The position numbers were made by a program, and so were the translations under genes. From Gracilaria gracilis (Eukaryota > Rhodophyta > Florideophyceae > Gracilariales > Gracilariaceae), in the NCBI GenBank assembly GCA_030374805.1, contig JARGSG010000189.1, positions 992,001-1,056,000 on the forward strand: DNA of 64,000 nucleotides. Reading direction: 5' to 3'. The notes beneath the pieces were generated by a model. That model saw only the letters and a program-made list of their open reading frames with translations, was not told the DNA's origin and did not search any database. Position 1 is the stretch's first letter; every line of letters starts with the position of its first letter. This document shows positions 20,901-32,324 of this stretch, piece by piece.

Positions 20901-22231
20901 TGGTCATACTATTCAGTCTTCTGTAGTCCACACAGAACCGCATACGGGTATCATTCTTCTTTGTGACGAGAACCACAGGGCTGGCCCAGTCCGCATTTGC
21001 TGGTTCTATGACACCTTCACGGAGCATTCTCTCGACCTCATTGAGCTCAACCTCCCGGGCTTTTGGACCTGCACGGTAAGGCTGCTGGGTAAATGGGTTT
21101 CCAGCCAGGCACCATATCAATACGGTGCTCTGTAGCCTCAATTTGGCCCAACCGGCCCGACCACATGGGTTCAAATTCTTCTAAGAGACTGAGGATCCGG
21201 TCTCGGAGAGCCTGGTTCTCCGCACCGATCTGGACTTCCTCTCTCCAATTCCGCACTGGGTCCAGTTCCATAGTCTTTTCCTGATCCCTAACCTTAAAGG
21301 TACTGGCGATCTTCTGTTCCATTTTGGTATTTGTCGATAACGGGGGCGCATATGCAGGGTATGGCGCATCCGTTCCTCCCCCTTCCTTAGAGGTGGCGAC
21401 CTCGCCCAACACATTAGGTGAGACCGTGAAAACCCCTTGTGGTGCCGGCAGTGCGATTCCAATAGTGGTATTTTTGGGTAACTTAACAATGTGATTGCTA
21501 AAGTTACTCAAGTACACCTTGAAGGCTTGGTTAGGGATGTTGTCGATAATCCCGTTTGCCATCAAGGCGAGATGTCTTTCTGCCAACCTAGGATGGTTCT
21601 GTAGCATTACCAATCCTGGAACTGCGCATGAGACATTCACTACCATTTGGGTCATAGCCGGAATTGAAACCAATTTGGTGAGCCGTATCTTGTTTGAAAC
21701 CGTTTCGGTGGGGTATATTGAACCTCGGCTTCTTACGCCAACCATTTTTGGTCTGCGTATTACCCAGGTATGGCAATACGACCACCTTGACGGAGAGCGA
21801 CCGTTCGGGACCCTGGCAAAATTGCCTTGACATGTTTGTCAATAAAGTTGGTCCCCGAGGATACAGTCTGTCGCCAAACGATCCACCACAAAGAAATTGA
21901 GCTTCACCTTCAAGGTTCCAAGTTGTACCACAGTGGTTAACATTCCTCTAAGGTGCAGTGGGCGCTCATTAGCGTCCACCAGCGGGTTGATAGTCGGGGC
22001 AGGCCGAATGTTCCGCAAGACCGCATCGGGTATGACGCGAGCGTTTAGGACATTTGGACCGGCGCCGTTATCGAGTACACACGCAACGGGGACCTGTAGG
22101 TAATTGAGAAAGCTTACTGAAGCATTAACTTTATAGTTATTGTACTTCATTAGACACACCACATTGGGTACATCTGATTCTTCTTTTTCCACCATTAAGG
22201 TTTCCCGTTCCGGTATCGACGGGCCTTCCAA
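17970..22231 (-). pseudogene. pol region of the Ty3 element (PR, RT, RNase H, IN, chromodomain)
   Basis: In element order: a retropepsin-like segment near 22.1 kb; reverse transcriptase around 20.3-21.1 kb with RMPFGLRNAPATFQ and YIDDVIIYS; RNase H around 19.8-20.15 kb with LRTDHDALQW; integrase around 18.8-19.4 kb with HPQTNGQVERFN and a preceding zinc-binding segment; and a C-terminal chromodomain-like segment near 18.1 kb (VERLVGHRR...YTVRWYGW). Chromodomains in this family steer integration to particular chromatin. The region is broken. Confidence 0.9.
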
Positions 22232-22249
22232 TTCACGGTTAGGGGTGGC

Positions 22250-24500
22250 CCCTACGCTAACCGTTCGGTGTTTTCCTGCTCCTCCGGAGCGGGACTGTCC
22301 TTCTCCAAGATTGGTGTTTCCTCGACGAGATGAACCTGAGATGGTGATGGTTGAGCTTGTACCCTCTTTCCAGATCCATATAGGTTACGGTGGTTTTGCT
22401 GCCTGGCACTGATCAGATGTTCGCGCACCCCTGGGGGTATTTTGTCACATCTGTTCGCCAGACGGTCTGGCGACAAACAGAGCCAGCAAACCAATCCACC
22501 TGTCTGGGGATCACGCATTGCCATAGAGGTAGGTCGGGTAACCGGATTGGTTGGTGCTGTAGCATATGAAGATGCTTGCGAACCACCCGTTGAGGTTTGT
22601 TGAGTGCTCGCCGCACTTGGTGGCGACCTTACCGAAGCTGGTGGTACTGTCGACGACCAATTACCAATGGAGGTGGCTCGTGGCTGAGCCTGCGGCGCAG
22701 TGACGAGATGAACTGCCATTCCTGTTGGTACGCAAATGAGCGAATCTCCCTCTGAGGTAGTGCTTTCTTCTAGCTCCAATACTGACCGTTTCGGTTTATC
22801 CTTTGAGGTATGGGACGCCGACGGCTTCTTTCCGTGACGGAGAGTGTCACCTAGTCCCTGGGCATAACGGGCAAGCCCATTATAGTCCACCTTACGGTTG
22901 TTCGCCAGGTGATTGCGTACCTGCGAACGGATCGCTTTGTCAACATTGTCGGCAAAGAGCGACTTCAACCTAGTAGTGGTAAAGACATTACCGCATCGGG
23001 TGGCCAGATTCCAAAGGCCCAACGAGAATCTCCATTTCGGTTTGGCTAGAGCGTTGGCGATATGCCTGCACCTCAGCGTAACCTTCCTGGATAACCTCAT
23101 CGGTAGCGTAAGTTTCCAACATGAAATTAACCACTTCTGGGTACGTCTCTAACATCTCTGTCCCCTCTTCATCAACCGCCAGGGTATTTTCCACGGAGCC
23201 TGCCTTGCAGCAAGTGGTAAGCTTGACCTTTAAGGTAAAACTGGAATAACCACATGGCAGCGCCTTCGGAAAAAACCATTTTGGTCGCATGCAATCTTGA
23301 ACTTCTGTAGAAACTCAATAACCGCAATGGGATCATCACCTGTGAAGGTAGTATCACCCATCTGGAAGCTGAGCTTCTTATGGTGCTTGGTGATCTTCTG
23401 CGCAACCTCTTGGGGTGTAAGCAGAGGATCGGTTTCTCAACCGATATGACCTATAATCAACCGCTTTGGTGAACATATCGTTCAGCGGCTGACGCACCTC
23501 TATGGTTGTATCGGTGTCCGAATCCGAGTCGGACGACTCGTACCGTTTCTTCTTACCTTTCCGGTTTCTCTTTGACGACTTCTTCGCCAACCTGGTCGGT
23601 CTCTTCTGGCGTCTACCTTAACGGTCATCATCCGACGATGAACCAGTATCGGTATCGGAGCTCGAGGAATCGGGGTCAGAGTCGTAGCCGCGATTCTTTC
23701 CCTTTTTCCTCCTCCTTTCTTTACCCTTGCGGTTTCTTCTTCGTCGCCCCTCATCTGGGTCAGACGAATCGTCCTCATGTCCACCAGTCTTGGTGTCCTT
23801 TCGAACGTTACCTCCAATGGGTGGCAAGTACACGTCTCGAGGGCTCATCTCTATATGGCCCTCTTGACCTTGCCTTAAACCTTGTAGGTACGCACTATCG
23901 GCCGGGAATTGGCTTGATTGGTGCGGAAGAACCAGCAGGGATCCCTTGTGGTATGCGAGTAACCACATTCACCCCCAGGGGTTTTGGCTTCCGCCATTCC
24001 TTCAGAAACCCAAAGGTCTTGAACCACTCGGTAGATATGCCTCCCGGGCACCCGTTAAGAGGTATGTTTTCAACCAATTTAGGTATGCGTTGAGAGTTGC
24101 TCGTGCACGGCTCGATCAACCACCAAGCGGGTAACGGCGTCCATGTCCATTGAGGTCATAGCTTCATTAACCGTAGCGGTAAAAAGAGCTTTCGCTCGAT
24201 CTTCCAATTGGGGCCAAAGGTCCTCAACCGTTGTCGGCAAATCCTTGTTAGGTTCAGGAGCCAACGGTGGGCTGAGTGCCCGTATCCTTTGAGGTTCCGG
24301 CCCGAGGTTGCCGAAGCAACTCCTCGGGATTATCCAGAATGGGTTTAGCGGCCGAAGCCGCAGCAGAACCCTTGTGGCTAGGTGGCGCGCTAGAGCCACG
24401 AGTAATCCTTTTAGGTCTTTCCATAGTGACCAATTAGTGGTATCCAATTGCTTCGCGAGTATTCCTACGAAACCAAATAGGTGTGTGAACTTCCAGAATC
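22250..24500 (-). pseudogene. gag region of the Ty3 element
   Basis: This region encodes a charged, Ser/Asp/Arg-rich first part, a capsid-like helical region with LYPEVVNF/MLETYATDEV-type text, and a zinc-knuckle-like Cys/His motif near 22470 (CWLCLSPDRLANRC). The frame is broken. It is described only as a fossil part of the element. Confidence 0.75.
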
Positions 24501-24551
24501 CTTTCGAATGTCTTCTGTTCACCAGTAAAGGTACGACAAAAACCAAGAAAC

Positions 24552-24569
24552 TTCTAGGTCGGGAGACCA
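24552..24569 (-). other. putative primer-binding site of the Ty3 element
   Basis: Three bases inside the 5' LTR, the minus strand reads TGGTCTCCCGACCTAGAA. TGG complements a tRNA CCA end, and the rest could pair with a tRNA acceptor and T-stem. The tRNA was not identified. Confidence 0.5.
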
Positions 24570-24572
24570 AAA

Positions 24573-25082
24573 TGTCGTACAAATACCGATAACGGTGTGG
24601 GGTCCGCCTGGTAGAGGGAGCGCGCGAGGGCTCAACCTAAAGGGGAAAAACACACAACCAATATGGTAGTAGGGCACCTGAAACCCGCAGGGGCAAACGG
24701 CGGGGCAACTAGTCTAGACCGTGTAGGTGTACGGTAGTAGACGTCGACGCGCGGTAAAACCTGAATAGTAATAGAGTAGCAAGTGACCAAGATGGTATAG
24801 TTTACTGCCCTAGTGGTGCCTCCCTTTACAATACCCGAGGAGGAAGGCGAGGTGCACCACAATATATACAAGGTGCACCGACGCCGATCTCCCCTGCGGG
24901 CATGACGTCATCGGCTGTGCCCATGACCTACTGTCATGGGCCAGCAATGCTAAACTATCCTAGACTATAAATTAGAAATTAGAAATTATAAAATACAGAA
25001 TACCAATTGGGTACAGTGCAGCCAGCAAGGCGCACCAGTAGGCCCACGTGGCACCAACCCATTGAGGTCTCATTGTACTACA
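24573..25082 (-). repeat. 5' LTR of the Ty3 element
   Basis: A 510-bp repeat with TG...CA ends, nearly identical to 15537-16044. It lies upstream of gag in element orientation. Confidence 0.95.
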
Positions 25083-25087
25083 CTAGT
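25083..25087. repeat. target-site duplication CTAGT (right)
   Basis: Partner of 15532-15536. It also supplies the codons at which the interrupted DDE_1 gene resumes. Confidence 0.95.
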
Positions 25088-26063
25088 AGAATTGCTTACA
25101 AGCCCACTATTATTTTCCCCGGCACCCTTGCCCACTACCGCAGAGTTCGTGGAACGGTTCAATCCCTGCATGCCGTCCTGCCTGAGTGCTATATATTCCA
25201 ACGTGAACCACCTGGACTTGACAGTGGTATTGTGTTCGAATGGGCCAAAAGCTTTCTAGAAGAGACCAAACATATTCCCGGAACCATCAACGCCTTTTGC
25301 TTCTTCTGGAGGGATACAGAGCCCATGTTCAATACGGAACTCTAAAGTTGTTCAAAGAAAACGACGTGATCGTGATAGCCCTACCGGCTCATTCAACTTA
25401 TATAACGCAGCCACTAGATGTGTCCGCCTTCAATTCGTGCAAATCATTTCTCCAGATCGAGCTACCCAAAGCGGCACGACAGAAGTGAAAGCTTAACGTT
25501 CTAGATGTAGAAACTTGTGTTGCAAATGCCTATCATAGCTCTCAAACTGTGACCAACATTCGGTCTGGTTTTCACAGGACTGTTATTTAGGACTTGAAAC
25601 TACTAAAGCCCAAATTTGCCCCAATGGAGCAATGTATGGTAAAATCATGCGGAGAAAAGATTGGTCATGTAACTGTGGAGATGTTGCTAGACCAGTTCGA
25701 AAAAGGCAACCTACTTTGCTTCATGATGCCCTTGTTGCGGAAGAGGGTCGAATTTTTATTAACATGACTACGGGTGCACATCTCACTTTTGATGCCGTTC
25801 TAGACACGTTGGCGCAACGCGCGGATGTGAGAAAGGCCAAGGAAAGAAATTCCCAAGAAAGTCATTTGGCCGTGGCATGCAAGGAACCAAAAGGGGATCT
25901 CGGCCGGCTGGTGGAGCTTGCGCCGGCACGGGCAGTTCTTCGAGCGCGTTTGGCGGAGACGCGGAGGACGCGGAGGAAGCTACGTCGCGCAAGAGCGTGC
26001 CCTTTCGTGGCGGTTGTTGACCGTAGCACAACTACATGGACAACGATTCTTCGACAGCTTTGA
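25083..26063 (+). pseudogene. DDE_1 (pogo-like) transposase, right part, degenerate
   Basis: This continues the fragment at 15495-15536. About 25088-25280 reads KPTIIFPG, PECYIFQREPPGLDSG and FEWAKSFLEET. About 25275-25488, in a shifted frame, reads LLLLEGYRAHV and IALPAHSTYITQPLDVSAFNSCK, the second DDE_1 block; the usual 'LLLDGH' Asp is Glu here. The C-terminal part (25632-26063) contains RIFINMTTGAHLTFDAVL and matches the copy at 34344-35265. The gene is broken both by frame changes and by the Ty3 insertion. Confidence 0.75.
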
Positions 26064-26175
26064 AGGCCTTGAATGGCTATGTGCCCGGAGGCACTCATAT
26101 TTATTTTAGGTTTTGGGAAATGACGCTTTTTGAGCCAGAAAAAGGGTTGGATTGTTTGTAACATTGTGGCTCTAG

Positions 26176-26665
26176 TGTCTATTCGACATTGACCTCATAT
26201 GAGGCCAACAAATATTTTTCCGTATCTCTACAATTTCTGAAATCTACTACTTGTTTTACATACGAACGAAATGCCAAGCGCTTTATCTTTCGTTGCATTA
26301 TCGTCCAACCTTAGCTTTACTAGACGAAAGAAACCATAATTTGCACTTTACCTTTTTTTGAAGGTATTCTGAACCCCAAAATTTTTGTTTACTGTTTAAC
26401 TTTGCATCTATCTGCATGTACTAAACGAATTGCATATGGTTTTAAAGCTGAGCATTAAAGCTTTGTTTAAGTAATTTTCTACTCTGTATGTCTAAGAGGA
26501 ACTATGAAAAGTTTTTACTTCTTCCTGTACCCAATACAGCTCTCTGTGTGGCTCATTTTCAAATATTCAAAAAGGTTGATTTTCAATTATTTCTCAAGAG
26601 CGAAATTGACCTCATATGAGGTCACGCTGACCTCATATGAGGTCAAAATTCCGGTCGAATAGACA
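26176..26665. mobile_element. 490-bp MITE with piggyBac-family ends
   Basis: Both ends read TGTCTATTCGAC inward and both are preceded outside by CTAG (26172-26175 and 26666-26669), a 4-bp duplication. Just inside lies the 18-bp palindrome TGACCTCATATGAGGTCA, with a one-base variant on the left and two tandem copies on the right (near 26608 and 26630). There is no coding capacity. The ends match the 3.7-kb piggyBac element at 27745-31426, so that family probably mobilised it. Confidence 0.8.
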
Positions 26666-26669
26666 CTAG

Positions 26670-27740
26670 TAAACACGATATGTTTTTTTTGGGAAATGCG
26701 GGAAAAAGAATATTATGAACATTTGATATAAATTTAGAGCGTAATATGAATGACTGTATTACGACCCGTGACTGCATTGTAAGACAAATTTCAGGCTAGG
26801 CGTCACCCAGTATTGTAATTCTATATTTTCTGTCAGTGGCAAACATTGTGCAGGCGACCATGTCAAATGTGTTGTGGGAAAATGAACATTTCCTTCAATA
26901 TCTCGAAAATGGATTGCCTATATCTTTGTCAAACGTCCACTAAAAGTAAACAGTTTTGCGTACTTTATTACAGGAAAGAAAACTGTACTGGATTACGAAA
27001 GTATTATTCTCTCCACCCCATTCGTTCAACAAAAGAAACCGCTTACAAAGAGCGTTACATAACGCAATGTTTGCTATACAGCGCTCTTTAGAGTAGCGTA
27101 CTTTTCAGGATTATAATCGTATTCCATAATACACAGACTGGATACTATTCTAGGGCTACAAATCTACTGGAGTACCCATGTCTGATCAGAACTAACCGAC
27201 TTCAAGACGACATTAAGGCTGACTCCTTTTTCATCATCAGCATGTCTTCGCTACGCCAAGATGTCGCAAGTTCGTTCAGAAGCTCAGGTGCAACTGGCGG
27301 GCAATAACTGATTACAGCTTTACTTAGCAAAGCACTATAAGTTGTAGAATGTTAGATTTAAAATATAGTTACGTATTCTGTGACGTCATGGTGACACCGC
27401 TTATTTCAGAAAAGTGAGAACAAGGTGCATTTCCCGCGTCTCCCTGTGACGGGAATGGTGCATGTGTTGGCTCCCCCTTGGATGGGTTTTAGAGCTATTC
27501 GTATAATAGGTTAGAGAGATAGAGCCGAATTGGGAAAGCTAGCCGTCCTTCTTTTGGTATCTTGTTGATTTTAGGTTCGGACAATTAGTGTAACCTACCC
27601 TACACGGGAAGTTACATTAAATACCTGCTGAGAATAAATGCGGTAACTGGGTGTAGATCATAGACGACTCGAAAGGGATCAGTCATGATTATAGAAACTT
27701 GGCAGTATTAAGCCACATGTTTGTTTACTTGAAATAGATA
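26670..27740. other. no recognisable gene
   Basis: AT-rich intergenic DNA between the MITE and the piggyBac element. An 81-codon ORF (26846-27091) has several Cys residues but no motif I can place. Confidence 0.45.
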
Positions 27741-27920
27741 CTAGTGTCTGTTCGACCAGAGTTTTGACCTCATATGAGGTCAGCCCCGTCGGCCGTCCAA
27801 AAAATCAAAAAATTGCATTTCCAGGATGCCAGAAGACATTTTCAAATTTGAAATTTGAAAAGCGCCTCTAGACCCAACCGAGCTGTAGTTTAAGTAGCAA
27901 TAAAAACTTCAAGAGGACTC

Positions 27921-27997
27921 GTAACTGTAGTTCAGTGGTTTCAAACCGTTTCAGAGCTAAATAAGACCGAGTTCAAACCTCGCTTGAGTTTATTAAA
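27921..27997 (+). other. tRNA-like sequence with A and B boxes
   Basis: TAGTTCAGTGG (27928-27938) fits the Pol III A box and GTTCAAACC (27971-27979) fits the B box, 32 bases apart as in tRNA genes. The T-stem pairs partly (CGAG/CTCG), but the acceptor and anticodon arms do not fold well, and the base before the presumed anticodon is not U. It is more likely a tRNA-derived SINE head or decayed tRNA than a working tRNA. It lies inside the left end of the piggyBac element. Confidence 0.3.
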
Positions 27998-28273
27998 ACT
28001 CTAAAACTCTATTTGGAGCTCGACTACTTCTAGTTTGTCATTTTAACTTCAGAACGTGTACACACGCCCACTTCAACAGCAGACAGAATAAGGTGAAATT
28101 TGCTAAAGGTGTTGTTTCGATTTAACTTAAATTATATCTAGCACGTTTAATAACGCAGATCGCAGTAGTAGGGAGCTAAAGGTAATTGAACTGTCTTTTT
28201 CTTTATGAAAGAAATGCTCATTTTAGTACAAAAAACGAAGGTTGACAACCTTGTGTATACTATAGTGGGTCAA

Positions 28274-31200
28274 CTAAAGCGTAACACCGTGAAAATTGTC
28301 TAAATGAAGAGCAAAACAATCTCTACCGGTACCAAGGTGGCACAAATAAACTTCTTTGTTCTTCCTTAAATGGCAGTCAGAACATATAAACTTAGACTTC
28401 GTATTTCTTCCACATGAGTTGCAGCGACCTTGATACAGAGCTTTTGATATGCTTCCGTCGTTTCTTTTTCTTTTCTCTCCTGTTTGAATCAAATGAATTC
28501 CAGTTCCAGCAGGTTTTGGATGCGGATCAGTTGGTTCAGCTCCTTTCTTTTTTCTTTCAATAAGACCTGTTTGATCCCAAGTGTAATCGATCAGTTCGTC
28601 AGCTATTCCAAAATAAGTATTGGGTGGGCTCTTCAATTGGCGGCCACCATTGGATGCTTTCTAAAAATTCCAAGCATCCACGATAAAGATACCCAGTAGG
28701 TAGCAATTGACACGAAGAGACCACTCTTTCACCTCGATTTTCTTCTCAAGCTTCAAATCATCTTGACGGGATCGATTATGTCTATCGATCATTGAACATG
28801 TTTTATAATATTCTTCACATACTTTAGGAATAGAAACCTCGAGTTCAATCTTTTTGGAAATGTTGCCTTCCCTCCTCCATCTTTCCCTCGTTATAACAGT
28901 ACCAGAATTAACTGTTCCAGAAGTTGATATAAAGTACCTTCGTTCTCTATCCACCCCCATGACTGCCATTAAATCGGTATTAATGGTAGTTCCCTTTTGA
29001 TACCATAGACACAAACACACCTCTGTTCGAAGAAGTGATTTCAGAAACGTGTTTCATCGGATAGCCTCGAGTTGCAGTTTTTATAACTCCAGTATATCTC
29101 AGTCCATTTTGTAGAAGACAATTTGCCGTATGCACACTGGCAAAGAATGAATCTGCACACACTAAGTCGCTCGGATCCAAACCATGTCTGCACCAGCCGT
29201 AATAGAACTGCAGTTCCATGTCCATGATCTGAAGAAAACTCTAAAGCACGCATTTAAGATCCCATATCAAGCTCAATTTTCAACATAATGCCACTTCTTC
29301 TACAGCAAACGGTCTTCATTTCCAATCCATTTTCGGGTTTGCGATCCAAGGCTGTATAATGAGGAAGGCCTACATCGATCCAGTCACCTCCCAATCCGTA
29401 CCACCGTGACATGCTTTCGTCAACACATAGAGCATGAGATGGTGTGACAAATGATAATCGGTGTTGGTTAATTGCTTGCACAAAACCATTTACCAGGCTC
29501 CACCGCGCCATACCCTGGACGTCACGATTATGCATGCCACTGAAACAGATACAATTTTTCAGCACCTGAAATCCTTTTCGTGACATCGCCCTACCGACTG
29601 AAGGTAAAGGACAACACTCGTAAGAGGATGGTTTGAGGACTTTGTGAATTTTCCGCATTGATGCGTAGAGTCGATATATGAGCTGTACCGCCGCTGGCGG
29701 GGTGTTGCGCTCAGACGGTTTTTGAGGTTGTACACGTGAGATGCATGGCCTGAGCAACCGCCCAGCGGGCGTAACGGGAACACGTGTTGCACGAATACCC
29801 AGAAGGCGATGCCACCAAAATTGCTGTATTTGCTAGATATATTTGATACTTTATTCGGCTGGCGCGCAGCCTGTCAGGGGCCACGCCGAGCCCACTACTT
29901 AGTAGGTTGAGCTATGATCCCTCAGTAAATCACCCTTGTGAAGCAAGGGCTTCCTGGCTCTAACTATCACGCCTTTGTAGACTGTTCACCTCCAAGTGGA
30001 GTGACAACGGCGTTGTTCACGTATAGTTACCCACCCTTGTGGCGCTTAGAGTATCACAACTGCATGTGTGTGTCGTCCCGACTACTGTCGTGTACTTGCC
30101 TCAGTATTGGGTTTCGTTTGTGTGTTACGCACCCATCCCCACTCTTGTGGACCCCTTTGCCCCTTTTCTTTTTGGGCTTGTTCTACTGCCCACTCTCACA
30201 TGGCTCGCGGTCCGACACCGTGTCGTCGCCGTTCCACTCTTACGAGGCTCATTCTGGAGACCGCTCTTCTGATGTGTCCCTACACAGTACCTGGTCTGCA
30301 CTGTACACTCCGACGCTCGTCGTGACGGTTTGACCTCGGTTTATACCCGGCTAGTCGTGTCATTCCCGGAGTGCTTCGTTCGCTGTGCTACCTCCCCGAG
30401 AGAAAGATCCCGAACATCTTCGTTGCTGTTACGCTTTTGCCGCCAAAGACGTTGCAATACAGAAGGGGCAGGAAGATAACTTGAAAAATGCTTTGGGCTC
30501 CATAACTCTCTTCGATCTGAGAATCCTAATCGCGTCATGGGAATCATTATTCCGAAGAACTTCAGAAGCTCTCTATCAGATGATTCAGCTGCTAAACGAT
30601 CTTTGATCCTTGCATTAGTCTTCTCCACAATTGAGTGCAGATATACAGTAGGAAACATCCACGTAAAGTATTAAATAGCTTCCATACCTTGTGGCACATG
30701 ACGAGAAGAGATAAGATCTCCGGCTGGACCAATAATCTTCCTTTGATGCAATTGCATGGAGCCATTCAAGGGCGTACTGATTGTCTGCTTGTTCCGCTAT
30801 CTCTCATGAGCCATGACTAATTTTTTGACTGCATCTAAAGATTTGTTTCCATCAGACTGCAAAATTTGCTGAGTTGGAGGGATTTTGCTATCCTCAGCAA
30901 TTCGACCCGCATTAGCGCTTGATAATACCTCTGTAACAGCCGGAACCGCCTCGGTCTCTTTTCTGACACCACTGCCGAGCTCCACACTACATAACGGTAG
31001 AGTACACTCTTTTTCGCGATAGGGTAGACTAAAATTAATAGTGATGAAAGTGATATTACGACCATTGACTGGTTTGGTTTCCACAATTTTCACGGTTCCA
31101 CTGATGGTTTTAGATTTCCGAAGTGACCCAAAGTAGCGTTTCCAAGCTGATTTGGAGGTGACAAGTCGAGCCCGGCTGCGCACAGTTGTTCCAATAACAC

Positions 31201-31339
31201 GGCGAAGATCTGTTGACGGCGGAATATTGGAGAGATCTTGGTATCGTGACAGGAAAAGTAAAAAGCCTACAGGAAAGTGGACGGAGTTGTGATTTACTTT
31301 TGCTTGGGCTTCAAAGGGAAGATCCAGGTCGGTTGACAA
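28274..31339 (-). pseudogene. piggyBac-type transposase (DDE_Tnp_1_7), degenerate
   Basis: Pieces in coding order: 31339-30797 (180 codons, basic N-terminal domain); 30658-about 30465 (ARIKDRLAAESSDRELLKFF, then LGFSDRRELWS and YLPAPS); 29690-29254 (MSRKGFQVLKNC, then CVDESMSRWYGLGGDWID with the first catalytic Asp, and ALDRKPENGLEMK); 29225-28980 (DLVCADSFFASV, second Asp); 29020-28661 (GVDRERRYF and SMIDRHNRSRQDDLKL, third Asp); and 28636-28274 ending in a cysteine-rich finger (CNSC...CSDC...CHL...C). All three catalytic Asp blocks survive, but frame changes and the inserted repeat disable it. Confidence 0.85.
29821..30460 (-). repeat. LTR-like repeat inserted in the piggyBac gene
   Basis: This is a diverged relative of 35336-35940. 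Both begin TGCTG on the plus strand near a minus-strand AATAAA-like signal, share the block TAGTCGTGTCA about 520-540 bp later, and share a further block (AAGATCC..GACATCTTC) ending GCAATAC. TG...CA ends and the polyadenylation-like signal suggest a solo-LTR class repeat. It splits the transposase after YLPAPS. It is an old fossil judged by divergence from its partner. Confidence 0.45.
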
Positions 31340-31430
31340 ACTAGGTTTTTAAAATTTTTGGGACTTTTATACAAAGTTACAAGACAATCAAAATTGACCT
31401 CATATGAGGTCAATGTCGAATAGACACTAA

Positions 31431-32324
31431 CTCCGTTCCAGTATGGTGACCGATTTTTTGGTCACCTTTTTTTTGGGGTGAAAATCGGGGTGACACGGTC
31501 GCATATCACCCTAGCGTGGTGACTGCGTCTTGCAGTAGAGTGAACGCCACCCGAAATCGAGGTGAAATCACGAAACAAATCACCCAAGGGGACCAAACCA
31601 TCACCCTCCTTGACGTTCTTGTCAAATCTCTTCTTGTACCAATCCAGCCCTTGGTCACAATGCATCTCTCGCATTGCTAATGCGCACGCAAGGTTAAGGG
31701 ATACTTGTTCTTACTTTTGCAGGTTTGTCCTTGCACGGTCGTCATAGTAGAGTCTCTGCTCTCTATGACTGCTTCGTGTAGTGGGAAGTGCAACGCTTTG
31801 TAAACATGAACAATACCAACCGTTTTGGATATAAATCAAATCAAATACTACAATTTGCTTGGCCGCGTTTGTCTCTTGAGAACTTGAACAGTGTTTCTTT
31901 TGACCTCTCTGGGTGCGTTCCATACACACATCGTGGTCCAGAACGAACTGCCTGAAAGAAGCATTCTCTCATAATCAAACCCAGTACGAGATTAGATCTG
32001 CTTCCAGCGATATCCAGGAGGAACACTGTTTGGCGCCTTGTTAGCCAACAGCATCATAATTGAATCAAAGTTATCTGCTACACACATCTAAGTAGAATAT
32101 CATCAACATTATTATCATCTCCGTTTGCAATCGGAACCCTGTATTCATTCGATGAAGTTTGTACCCTGATATAGTAAAACTGCCGTATCCCTAACATGAA
32201 ACAGTTCTTTTAGAGCGTTCGATTCTCTTTCACTCATAATGCGCGAAAAATGCTGAAGTAGCCACAAAATTAGAGAGGGTAGTGCGACGTACATGAACCC
32301 CAATCCATATCGTTCAATCAGCTA
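31431..32324. other. GGTGA-rich subterminal region, no gene
   Basis: About 31444-31600 contains a hairpin GGTGACC...GGTCACC and many GGTGA/TCACC pentamers, as in the TIRs of the 1300-6328 element. It lies on the C-terminal side of the second nuclease copy, so it is plausibly that copy's end. The rest holds short ORFs without motifs. Confidence 0.4.

Larger units (their letters stand above)
15537..25082 (-). mobile_element. Ty3-type LTR retrotransposon with chromodomain (chromovirus), complete ends
   Basis: Two direct LTRs (15537-16044 and 24573-25082) bound the element. In element orientation they begin TGTAGTACAA and end TTGTACGACA. Flanks are a perfect 5-bp duplication, CTAGT. The internal order on the minus strand is gag with a zinc-knuckle-like motif, protease, reverse transcriptase, RNase H, integrase and a C-terminal chromodomain, which is the Ty3/chromovirus order. 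The LTRs differ at only about three positions in 510, so insertion was recent. The coding region is nevertheless broken, with roughly ten interruptions, so this copy looks inactive. Confidence 0.95.
27745..31426 (-). mobile_element. piggyBac-type transposon, CTAG/CTAA target duplication
   Basis: The left end TGTCTGTTCGAC and right end TGTCTATTCGAC (minus strand) are inverted repeats, each followed inside by TGACCTCATATGAGGTCA. Outside are CTAG (27741-27744) and CTAA (31427-31430), a 4-bp duplication with one mismatch. The minus strand encodes a degenerate piggyBac-type transposase. An LTR-like repeat (29821-30460) interrupts the coding region. Canonical piggyBac elements use TTAA, so CTAG is a notable variation. 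Confidence 0.8.
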
